This document shows, one piece after another, positions 30,692 through 38,900 of a stretch of DNA of 41,246 nt. Numbering within the stretch: position 1 is the first letter of the stretch; every line of letters begins with the position of its first letter. The stretch is from JACPNA01 sp964429715. GTDB lineage: Archaea > Nanobdellota > Nanobdellia > Woesearchaeales > GW2011-AR9. The stretch lies in contig CAYSCV010000002.1 of assembly GCA_964429715.1 (NCBI GenBank), positions 1-41,246 on the forward strand. The letters are read 5' to 3'. The translations under genes and the position numbers were made by a program. A model generated the notes under the pieces. That model was not told where the DNA came from, ran no database searches, and saw nothing but the letters and a program-made list of their open reading frames with translations.

Positions 30692-30934
30692 TTATTTTTT
30701 TTCCAAATCAAAAACAACTTTTCGCAACGCCGCTGCTAAATTTGCTTTTATTGCTGTCAGTTCACGACTTTTGCCTAATACATTTCCTATATCTATATTT
30801 GAGAGTCTACTCATCTTTCTATAACTCTCCTCTAAATCATTCTCCGCTTCTTTCACTTTCTTATTCGCAATATCAAAAGCAGTTTTTATCTCATTAAAAT
30901 ACGGTTGCAATATTTTGTGGTATTTTCCAAACAT
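30692..30934 (-). CDS. Small coiled-coil protein (80 aa)
   Basis: 80-residue, highly charged helical protein: IKTAFDIANKKVKEAENDLE and LTAIKANLAAALRKVVFDLE form long helices with heptad-type spacing. No family recognised. It is the last gene of a leftward cluster of four small coiled-coil proteins (30692-32234), separated from the third by 46 bp. Confidence 0.5.
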   Translation of the reverse strand: MFGKYHKILQPYFNEIKTAFDIANKKVKEAENDLEESYRKMSRLSNIDIGNVLGKSRELTAIKANLAAALRKVVFDLEKK

Positions 30935-30980
30935 AAAAACAAAGAAAATTCAAAAGAAGATAAACCTTTCTATCCACCAT

Positions 30981-31493
30981 CTACTTAATATTCTGCAATT
31001 GATTTTCAATATCTTTCAACTGCGCTTCCAACTCTGCTAACTCACTTGCTGGAACTTCTGGCACACTCTCTCTAACTATTTGTTGTGGCATCGAAATCGA
31101 CGCTTGTTGTACAGGTGCACCTGCTGCTCTTGTTACAATAATTGGTGCTCTCATCACAACCATTGGCTGCTTTCTAATCTCTCGTAAAACCTCTCTTTTC
31201 GGTTCTACTTTTATTAACCCATGAACTTTTCCTTTAGGCAAATAAATTCGTAACTTATTATCGATCAGATGTTGTATATCTTTCACATCATTTTTCAACT
31301 GGGTAAATAACATTGTTTTTTCTTCTTGCACTTTTCTAAACTGATCATACCCCTGCATAAAAATGATAACTTCTCGTAATCCTTCTAAAATATCTTTACG
31401 CAGCATCTTCGGATCACCAACTTGAATAACATAATCCGGTCCTTTTTCTGCAGCTTTCATATGCACAACACTTTTCTTCTGTTTTTTTGCCAT
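30981..31493 (-). CDS. Small protein with helical core and Pro/Val-rich linker
   Basis: 170-residue protein. The basic N-terminus AKKQKKSVVHMKAAEK precedes a helical region (RKDILEGLREVIIFMQGYDQ, EEKTMLFTQLKNDVKDIQHL); then a lower-complexity segment rich in Val, Pro, Ala (PMVVMRAPIIVTRAAGAPVQ) and a C-terminal coiled coil (ASELAELEAQLKDIENQLQN). ATG 31493 is preferred to the longer frame overlapping the upstream gene. It is in a cluster with three other coiled-coil proteins. No family recognised. Confidence 0.55.
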   Translation of the reverse strand: MAKKQKKSVVHMKAAEKGPDYVIQVGDPKMLRKDILEGLREVIIFMQGYDQFRKVQEEKTMLFTQLKNDVKDIQHLIDNKLRIYLPKGKVHGLIKVEPKREVLREIRKQPMVVMRAPIIVTRAAGAPVQQASISMPQQIVRESVPEVPASELAELEAQLKDIENQLQNIK

Positions 31494-31506
31494 TGGTATA
31501 CTTATA

Positions 31507-31734
31507 TTAGAACTGTTCAGGTTCACTTAACGAATGATCAATAAAATCCACTTTCTTTTCCACTTCTGCTAAACTATTTTGCCACATCTCTAATTGATGA
31601 TCTTCTTCATTCTTCAAATCATGAATTCTTCCTAACGTTTCCTTAGCTTCATCAATTCGCTTGCGAATCGCTTTCACTAACTCTAACACATTATCATACT
31701 CATCTATCTTTACAAATACGGGCATTCTATCCAT
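31507..31734 (-). CDS. Small coiled-coil protein (75 aa), VKxDxYxxVL family
   Basis: 75-residue helical protein opening with MPVFVKIDEYDNVLELVKAI and continuing as a predicted coiled coil to residue 70 (GRIHDLKNEEDHQLEMWQNS). Its first half matches residues 96-165 of the upstream protein (FMKVDVYQLVLNEVDELKGV), including the F-[VM]-K-[IV]-D-x-Y-x2-VL motif, so the two are paralogous domains. AAGGTGAT precedes the ATG, inside the end of the upstream gene; the two genes are only 2 bp apart. Confidence 0.6.
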   Translation of the reverse strand: MDRMPVFVKIDEYDNVLELVKAIRKRIDEAKETLGRIHDLKNEEDHQLEMWQNSLAEVEKKVDFIDHSLSEPEQF

Positions 31735-31736
31735 AG

Positions 31737-32234
31737 TTAATCACCTTGCAATTTGAATAATTTTTTATCGACCTGTAAAAATCGATCATGCACTCCTCTC
31801 ATTGTCTTTCTCAATTTTTCAAAATGATGTTCCTCATTATATTCTGATTTATCTAACAATCTATTTGCTTCTTGTAAATGACCTAACACTCCTTTCAATT
31901 CATCCACCTCATTCAAAACAAGCTGATATACATCCACTTTCATAAACATCGGCCCTGACGCTTGCGTATCAAGCTCTGGTCGTGGCACATCTTTTTGAAG
32001 AGGCAAACCTCTCGCAGGTACATTTTGTGGTAACGGCGTTTGCTCTTGATCAAACACACTCGGAAAACTCATTGGTTGATTATAGCCTACCGCTTCTTGT
32101 ACTCTATCGGGTTGAATCTCTCTGTCCATACTTGTTGGTGCTGAAAATCGTAACGATTTATCATCTAACGACTTTCCCATTGGAAACGGCACTCTGGGCG
32201 CCACTTTCTTCTTATCTGCAAATAACCATCCCAT
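31737..32234 (-). CDS. Protein with Pro-rich N-terminus and C-terminal VKxDxYxxVL coiled coil
   Basis: 165-residue protein. N-terminus MGWLFADKKKVAPRVPFPMG, then about 70 Pro/Gln-rich, probably disordered residues (SVFDQEQTPLPQNVPARGLP), then a helical domain from MFMKVDVYQLVLNEVDELKG to the end that is paralogous to the next protein. It is the first gene of the four-gene cluster; TTTATATA near 32248-32256 and TTTTTAAAGG near 32262 are TATA candidates. No family recognised. The disordered arm plus coiled coil suggests a scaffold or adaptor. Confidence 0.6.
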   Translation of the reverse strand: MGWLFADKKKVAPRVPFPMGKSLDDKSLRFSAPTSMDREIQPDRVQEAVGYNQPMSFPSVFDQEQTPLPQNVPARGLPLQKDVPRPELDTQASGPMFMKVDVYQLVLNEVDELKGVLGHLQEANRLLDKSEYNEEHHFEKLRKTMRGVHDRFLQVDKKLFKLQGD

Positions 32235-32345
32235 ATCACTCAGTATATAAAGAACCTTTAAAAACTTTGTTTAGTATTACAAAATAGTGAATCAGTCTTA
32301 TTGGAACCTCTTCATTGAAATACACCCATTCCACTAGCCAAAACG

Positions 32346-32353
32346 TATATAAT
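32346..32353 (+). promoter_or_regulatory. TATA box for lamin-tail-domain gene
   Basis: TATATAAT about 25 bases before ATG 32375. This fixes the start at the Met of the signal peptide rather than the ATG at 32315. Confidence 0.65.
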
Positions 32354-32374
32354 CCTCATAACTATACTAGCTTC

Positions 32375-34426
32375 ATGAACCAAAAAATTCTTTTGTTGTT
32401 CATTTCCTCATTTATTTTTCTCACGCTCACCACTATCACCGTCCATTCTTCTCCCCTCATCAATGAAATCATGTATTCTCCTTCTGATGGTAATGAATGG
32501 ATTGAAATCTACAACCCTTCTTCTTCTCCATTAAACCTAACTGGCTGGCAACTTACCGATAACAAAAACACTGATAAAATCATTTGTTGTTCTTTTGATT
32601 TGTTATGCACATTAACAATTCCCCCTCAATCCTACGCTCTGCTTACCGATCAAGACACCACCCTCTACACCTCTCTCCTGTTTAATCTTTCTAATCCCCC
32701 TGCTTATTTTAATATCACCAAACTCTGCGTTGACGACAATTCTATCGGCAATGGTTTAGACAATACTGAAGACATAATCACCATTCACAATTCCACTTTC
32801 CAGACATCTGCAAACTATACCAACTCTCTTGGCGGGCACAAAAACAATAAATCCCTTGAACGTCAAGACGACGGCTCATTCAGCGAAAGTCTAGTTCTTT
32901 TTGGCACCCCTGGTAAATCAAATAGCGTCACGAACCCTCAACTTCAATACAAAAATTTGATTCTCAGCGAAATACTTCCTAACCCAATTGGTGAAGATAA
33001 TAATCCTAAACCACTTGGGGAATGGATTGAATTATACAACCAAGGCCCCCTCCCCCTCGACATTCAAGGACTCCTATTCAAAAATAACGCCAAGCAAACT
33101 CTCATCATCTCCTCAACCAAACTATTCAACAACGAAAATACAACGATTTGTCCTGGCTGTTACAAAGTAATCTATCGAGATGCTTTTCCCTCATTTGATC
33201 TAAATGACAATTACGACCAAATCTCTCTCTACAAAGACCAAACTCTTCTCTCCTCATTCAGTTACAGCAACGCGCTCGAAAATATTTCGTTTAGTTATGG
33301 TGCAGAAAATTGGGAATATACACTTCCCACTCCTGGCAAACCCAACATCTTCTCCAACTTGTGCGATCTCTCATTAGAAATTATGCTCAATCAAGGCTCA
33401 TTTACAGGAGAAGGCGAACAAAACTTCACCGTTATCGCTAAAACCATTGGCAACATCCCTCAAAAAATATCTGTCCACGGTCAAATTCTTAACGCTGCCG
33501 GTGACATCTTACGTGAATATGCTCCCTGGAACAACTATCTTCTGAAAACTCAAACTTCCAAAACCTATCTGCCCACACTCTATCCTGGTATCCATTCTAT
33601 TGAATTCTCCACGGTGAACCAAAGTTGTATTGACATTAATCAAAAAAATAACAACGCCACTGAATTTCTCGGCGTGGAAAGTATGGAATTTTTTGATCCC
33701 TATTCCACTTTATACCTTGACACCATTAAATCCTATCAACCCAATAAAACCCGTTGGGGCGATTACCTCGATGTCAGTTTCTTCATCTACAAAGGCGAAG
33801 AAACTAAAAGTAGTGGTAAAATCTGGGCTGAAAAAGACGGCAAAACTGTCAGCGAACCAACCACGTTTCTCCTGCCTGTCAACCATCAAATCTATCTTAT
33901 GACTTTACCTCTCTTCCTCAACCCTAATTGCGACCATAAAATAACTGACGGCGAAATAACCATTTTCCTCGAAGCCGTCAACCTCTCCGACAACCGCACT
34001 CTTTTCATCGAAAACATCAGCGAAAAATCCTGCCAAATCATTGAAAAAATAGTTGAAAAAGAAGTAAAAATTCTCGTTCCCCAAAAATCCACTTCTTCCA
34101 AAACATCCGCTTCAAAAAAAGCACCCCCCGCAAAAAAGAATACTACTGCCAAACCCACTAAAACTACCCTGTCTAAAACCAATTCTTCTAAATCCCCCAA
34201 AAACACAACTAAAATCACTGCAAGTAAACAAGAAGTAAGTACCTTTTTCTACACTACTCCTCTTCCTAACAACAGTTCGTATATCCCTCTCTCTTCTCTC
34301 AAATTCCCCATCGCCTCCGGCATCACTGTCTATGAATCCAACAGTGCCCAAACCACTCATTTGATCCCCTATCTCTTGCTGCTTTCTTTTATCGCTTTAT
34401 GCATAATAACTCTAAAGAGAACATAA
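32375..34426 (+). CDS. Surface protein with two lamin-tail domains and C-terminal membrane anchor
   Basis: 683-residue exported protein. The signal peptide NQKILLLFISSFIFLTLTT is followed by a first lamin-tail domain (LINEIMYSPSDGNEWIEIYN, LTGWQLTDNKNTD; about residues 26-165) and a second (ILSEILPNPIGEDNN, EWIELYNQGPLPLDIQG; about 195-325). Then come beta-rich stalk domains with N-glycosylation-like NxS/T sites, a Ser/Thr/Lys/Pro-rich stretch (residues about 565-620), and a membrane helix at the very end (PYLLLLSFIALCIITLKRT). ATG 32375 fits both the TATA box and the signal peptide. Lamin-tail domains occur in prokaryotic surface proteins and nucleases; no nuclease domain is present here, so adhesion or envelope structure is likely. 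Confidence 0.82.
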   Translation: MNQKILLLFISSFIFLTLTTITVHSSPLINEIMYSPSDGNEWIEIYNPSSSPLNLTGWQLTDNKNTDKIICCSFDLLCTLTIPPQSYALLTDQDTTLYTSLLFNLSNPPAYFNITKLCVDDNSIGNGLDNTEDIITIHNSTFQTSANYTNSLGGHKNNKSLERQDDGSFSESLVLFGTPGKSNSVTNPQLQYKNLILSEILPNPIGEDNNPKPLGEWIELYNQGPLPLDIQGLLFKNNAKQTLIISSTKLFNNENTTICPGCYKVIYRDAFPSFDLNDNYDQISLYKDQTLLSSFSYSNALENISFSYGAENWEYTLPTPGKPNIFSNLCDLSLEIMLNQGSFTGEGEQNFTVIAKTIGNIPQKISVHGQILNAAGDILREYAPWNNYLLKTQTSKTYLPTLYPGIHSIEFSTVNQSCIDINQKNNNATEFLGVESMEFFDPYSTLYLDTIKSYQPNKTRWGDYLDVSFFIYKGEETKSSGKIWAEKDGKTVSEPTTFLLPVNHQIYLMTLPLFLNPNCDHKITDGEITIFLEAVNLSDNRTLFIENISEKSCQIIEKIVEKEVKILVPQKSTSSKTSASKKAPPAKKNTTAKPTKTTLSKTNSSKSPKNTTKITASKQEVSTFFYTTPLPNNSSYIPLSSLKFPIASGITVYESNSAQTTHLIPYLLLLSFIALCIITLKRT

Positions 34427-34490
34427 CAGTTCTCCAACAACTTAATTTTCTCCTCGCTCCGAAATATATGTTCACCTTTCCCAAAGAAAG

Positions 34491-34500
34491 ACTTAAAAAG
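34491..34500 (+). promoter_or_regulatory. TATA box for helical/winged-helix gene
   Basis: ACTTAAAAAG about 26 bases before ATG 34522, supporting this start rather than the upstream in-frame ATG 34399, which lies inside the preceding gene. Confidence 0.55.
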
Positions 34501-34521
34501 CCCATTCCTCACCTCACTTAT

Positions 34522-35118
34522 ATGACAACAATAAAATTTCGCGCTTTAATTGAAGTAATTGGCAAACCACAAGAACATGTTGAACAAGCCATGAAAGAGT
34601 ACATCAATAATCTCAAAACAGATGAACGCTTTAAAGTCCTCACCGAAGAATTCGCCGAACTCAAAAAACAAGACTCTCAAGATCTGTGGGCCACGTTTAC
34701 CGAACTTGAGATCAAAACCGAAAAAATAGAATTCCTTATCGACTTCTGTTTCGACTTCATGCCTTCACTAATCGAAATTCTCGAACCAGAAGAACTTCAA
34801 ATCAACGAAAAACAACTCTCCTTTTTCCTCAATGATCTGCAAGCCAAGTTACACCAAGTAGATATGGTCGCCAAACAAGTCAAACTTGAAAACGACGTCC
34901 TCAAAAAGAACATTGGTGGATTACTACATAATTATATCAAAGTTCTCCTCGGCAAAGCCGCTAGTTTATCCTCCCAACAACTAAGTCATCTTACTGGTGT
35001 AGAACAAGACCAATTAGAAGATTTCATGGACAAATTAATTGACAAAGGCGTCATCGACCTCAAAAACGGCCAATACTATTTGAAAGAAAAAGAACCGACC
35101 TCTCACGAAAAAAACTAA
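34522..35118 (+). CDS. Helical protein with C-terminal winged-helix-like region, next to ScpB
   Basis: 198-residue protein. It begins TTIKFRALIEVIGKPQEHVE, a small alpha/beta-like opening, followed by long helices (TDERFKVLTEEFAELKKQDS, WATFTELEIKTEKIEFLIDF, LNDLQAKLHQVDMVAKQVKL) and ends with a winged-helix-like segment (SLSSQQLSHLTGVEQDQLED, KLIDKGVIDLKNGQYYL). It lies 27 bp before scpB in the same direction. The place and the C-terminal winged helix recall ScpA (kleisin), but the N-terminal sequence does not look like a kleisin to me, so I leave it unnamed. Confidence 0.6.
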   Translation: MTTIKFRALIEVIGKPQEHVEQAMKEYINNLKTDERFKVLTEEFAELKKQDSQDLWATFTELEIKTEKIEFLIDFCFDFMPSLIEILEPEELQINEKQLSFFLNDLQAKLHQVDMVAKQVKLENDVLKKNIGGLLHNYIKVLLGKAASLSSQQLSHLTGVEQDQLEDFMDKLIDKGVIDLKNGQYYLKEKEPTSHEKN

Positions 35119-35145
35119 TAAATTCAACCGTAAAGAAGACAATCT

Positions 35146-35772
35146 ATGAACGACAACCAAAAACGCATTGAAGCCATTTTATTTGCGGTAGGCAAAGAAA
35201 TCACTGCTGACCGCATCGCAAGCCTCTGCTCATTAGAAGTGCCTCAGGTCGAAGAAACCCTCGCTCTTTTAGAGCAAGAATATGCCCAACGTGACCACTC
35301 GTTACATCTCATCAAAAAAGAACACGGCTGGAAACTGACCGTTCGTGATCAATTCATCCCCCTTGTCAGCACTCTTGTCGCAAGTACCGAAGTCGAACGC
35401 CCTTTGATGGAAACGCTCGCCATCATCGCTTGGAAATACCCAATTCTGCAAGCAGATGTTATCAAGCTTCGTGGTCCCGTAGCTTACGAACACATGCATG
35501 AACTTGAAACTCGCGGCTACGTTGAAAAAGAACGTTTCGGTCGTTCATATAAGATTAAACTCACCAAAAAATTCTTCGAATACTTTGACTTACCTAGCGA
35601 CGAAGCCAAACAAGCCTTCCTTAAACACGTCCCTCCTGAACTCCTGCAAGAAGCTGAAGCCATATCCAAAGAAACCGACGAAGTTGAACGTTTAATTGAC
35701 TTGGAAGAAAAAGAAATAATTGGCAAACACGAAATCAAAGAGGCCGTGGATATGGTCAGAAAAGAAGAATAA
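35146..35772 (+). CDS. scpB: SMC-associated segregation protein ScpB
   Basis: 208-residue ScpB homologue, the winged-helix dimer that binds the kleisin of SMC complexes in chromosome condensation and segregation. The tandem winged-helix layout is visible: RIEAILFAVGKEITADRIAS, LALLEQEYAQRDHSLHLIKK, then the signature METLAIIAWKYPILQADVIK and RGYVEKERFGRSYKIKLTKK FFEYF region. The C-terminal tail is acidic and helical. An AAAGAAG run precedes the ATG. SMC itself is outside the window. Confidence 0.92.
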   Translation: MNDNQKRIEAILFAVGKEITADRIASLCSLEVPQVEETLALLEQEYAQRDHSLHLIKKEHGWKLTVRDQFIPLVSTLVASTEVERPLMETLAIIAWKYPILQADVIKLRGPVAYEHMHELETRGYVEKERFGRSYKIKLTKKFFEYFDLPSDEAKQAFLKHVPPELLQEAEAISKETDEVERLIDLEEKEIIGKHEIKEAVDMVRKEE

Positions 35773-35941
35773 ATCCAATCTAAACCATTTCGAGATATAT
35801 TTTCACTTTTTTCTCGTCTAAAAACCCCCTCTAAAACCCTCATTTTTCTACCATAACCTTTATAAACTAACTTCTCTATAAAATAACTATAATTTACCGT
35901 CGACAAAACTAAAATAAACTCCCTTAAAAATCACTTCAAAA

Positions 35942-38900
35942 ATGCCCCCTCCCAAAGCCCCACCTCCTCAGGACAACACTAAGATTATTCCTCGCGTTAT
36001 CGAAGACGAGATGAAAACCGCGTACGTCACCTATGCCATGTCTGTTATTGTCGGCCGTGCTCTCCCTGACGTCCGTGATGGACTTAAACCAGTTCACAGA
36101 AGAATTCTCTATGCCATGCACGATTTGGGCATGACCCACAATAAACCATTCAAAAAATGTGCGCGTATTGTTGGGGAATGTTTTGTTAAGGATACGCTTG
36201 TTCTAACTGAAAAAGGCTTAGTGCCCATCCAGGATGTTCAAGTAGCTGAAAAAGTCTATACCCAACATGGCCTTAAACCTGTTTCTCAACTCTATATTAT
36301 GCCCTCTCGTCCTCTCCTAAAAATTACTGTAGATAACGGTCTCAGCAACATTGCAACCTCTTCCCAACAATTTAAAATTCTCACCTCTGACTGGAATTTT
36401 GTCTGGAAAGAAGCCAAAGACTTACAACCCGGCGATTTTCTCGTCACTAAAGCAATGTATCCTCAAATCCAAGAGACTGTTTCTCTTGGTGAAAAGAAAC
36501 TGAACTCCAATATTGCCTATGCACTTGGTCAACTTCTCTCTGATGGTTGGATAAGTATGGATAAAGATCACGGGTATCATTGCCTCTCTTTTTACTCCAC
36601 ATCACAGCCAATTATTGATCGTCTCGCTCATATATTTCAACAAGAATTTTCGTACACCTCGGTTATCGAAAAAAAAGACTATGAATTTCCTTCCTCTGAA
36701 GGTCAAATGCTTCTCAAGAAAGCGTATCAAATCCGTATAAACAATCAAAAAATAAACCAATTCTTTTTGACAAATTTCAACCTCTCGTATGCCCGTGCCG
36801 AAACAAAAATCATTCCTTGGCAAATTCTTCAAAGCCCTGCTGAAATTATTTTTTCTTTTCTCAGCGGTTTAATTGACGGTGATGGCAGTATCCATTGTGA
36901 ACGTAACGTCATTCAATATGCAACTGTTTCTGAAAAACTTTCCCAGCAACTTCTTATCCTCTCCCACCACCTTGGACTGCCCGGGCAAATCTATGAACAA
37001 GAAGCAAAAGAAAATCAGATTATTCTTGGCCGTCAATGTTCCACTCAGAAATGTTACAATCTCGAATGGCGTGGCGTTATCGCCCAAAAATTAGCTGCCC
37101 AGCTTAATTTAGCAGAAGAAAATAAATCTTCCCGCGCAAAACGCCTAAGCACCAGCAAAATAAAAAAAAATCACGAAGAAGTTATTCCTTTCGCTTCAAC
37201 CAAAATATTTACCGAACTAAGCAACCATCATCTCGGCGGCGGCTGGTATGAAAATTCACAAGGTCAAAAATTTCGTGCAGGAATAAAATATCCCACTGGA
37301 AGTAAAATTCGCTACTCTTCAACACTACAAAAAACACCTTTACATCTTTCTCAAATTATCGAATGGGGCATCCAAAAAAAATTACACCAAATTGGTTCCG
37401 AATTATCTTCATTTATGGATATGGTTATCGACGATAAACTTCTCTTTTTCCCAATCAAAGAAATCACCTCTTGTAGAGAAGAGATTACCTACGATCTCCA
37501 AGTTATCGATGATCACGAATTTATTGCGAATGGTGTTGTTGTTCATAACTGTCTTGGAAAATATCACCCTCACGGCGACATTGCTGTATACGATTCATTA
37601 GTAAGAATGGCCCAAGACTTCTCTCTGCGTTACCCCTTAATCCACGGCCAAGGCAATTTTGGCTCCATCGACGGCGACAGCGCTGCAAGTATGCGTTACA
37701 CCGAAGCCAAGCTCCACAAAATCGCCGAAGAATTGCTCAAAGACCTTGAAAAAAATACTGTTTCCTGGCGAGATAATTTTGACAGCTCATTACAAGAACC
37801 AGAAGTACTCCCCAGTGCCATCCCTAACCTTCTCATTAACGGCTCTTCAGGTATTGCCGTTGGTATGGCCACAAATATTCCTCCTCACAATTTTGGTGAA
37901 ACCGCCGATGCTATTACTGCAACGATTGATAACCCTAACATCTCCGTTGACGAACTCATGGCCATCATGCCCGCACCTGACTTTCCTACTGGTGCCGAAG
38001 TCATCTGTAGTGCCGCGTTAAAACTTGCCTACACCACAGGGAGAGGTAAAGTCTTAATAAAATCTATTTGCGAAATCAAAGACGACCAAATCATTGTAAC
38101 TGAAATTCCCTATCAAGTCAATAAAGAAGAACTCATCCAGCAAATCGCATCGTTAGTTCAAGAAAAAACCATTCTTGGCATACGCAACATCAACGACGAA
38201 TCTGATCAAGATGGCATTCGTATTGTCATTGACTTAAAAAAAGATGCCGATGCTCCTGTAACATTAAACCAATTATACCAATACAGTCGCCTGCAAACAT
38301 CTTTTGGAATCAACATGCTTGCTCTCGTGAATAATCGCCCCGTCACGCTTCCTCTACGTCAATTAATTCATCATCATATCACCCATCGTAAAGACGTCAT
38401 CATCAAACGCACCCAATATGATCTAGATCAAGCTCAAGCTCGCGTACACATCTTAGATGGACTCTTAATCGCTCTCAGCCATATCGATGATGTGGTTGCT
38501 GGCATTAAACGCTCCACAACCGTAGATGACGCTAAACAATTCCTTATCGCTTCCTACTCTTTAAGTGAACTGCAAGCCAAAGCCATTCTCGAACTGCGCC
38601 TGCAAAAATTAGCATCATTAGAGCAAGAAAAGATTCGTGACGAACACGCCGCGTTACTCAAAGACATTGACTACTATAATTCTATTCTTGCATCTGAACA
38701 AAAAGTCCTTGATTTAATCAAACAAGAACTCGCCGAACTCAAAGCCCACTACGCTGATAAACGTCGTTCAAAAATCACCTATTCCTCAGAAAACGACGCC
38801 GATATCGATATGGAACAACTCATCGAAGAACAAACCGTTGCCGTCACCATGACCAATTCTGGCTACGTCAAACGCTTGCCTATCGACACCTATAAAACTC

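Noticed and set aside
32315..32374. Upstream ATG for the lamin-tail-domain gene
   Set aside because: It would place 20 polar residues before a clear signal peptide, and the TATA box would lie inside the gene. ATG 32375 fits both signals.
34399..34521. Upstream ATG for the gene before scpB
   Set aside because: It overlaps the end of the lamin-tail-domain gene, and a TATA-like element 26 bases before ATG 34522 favours the shorter protein.
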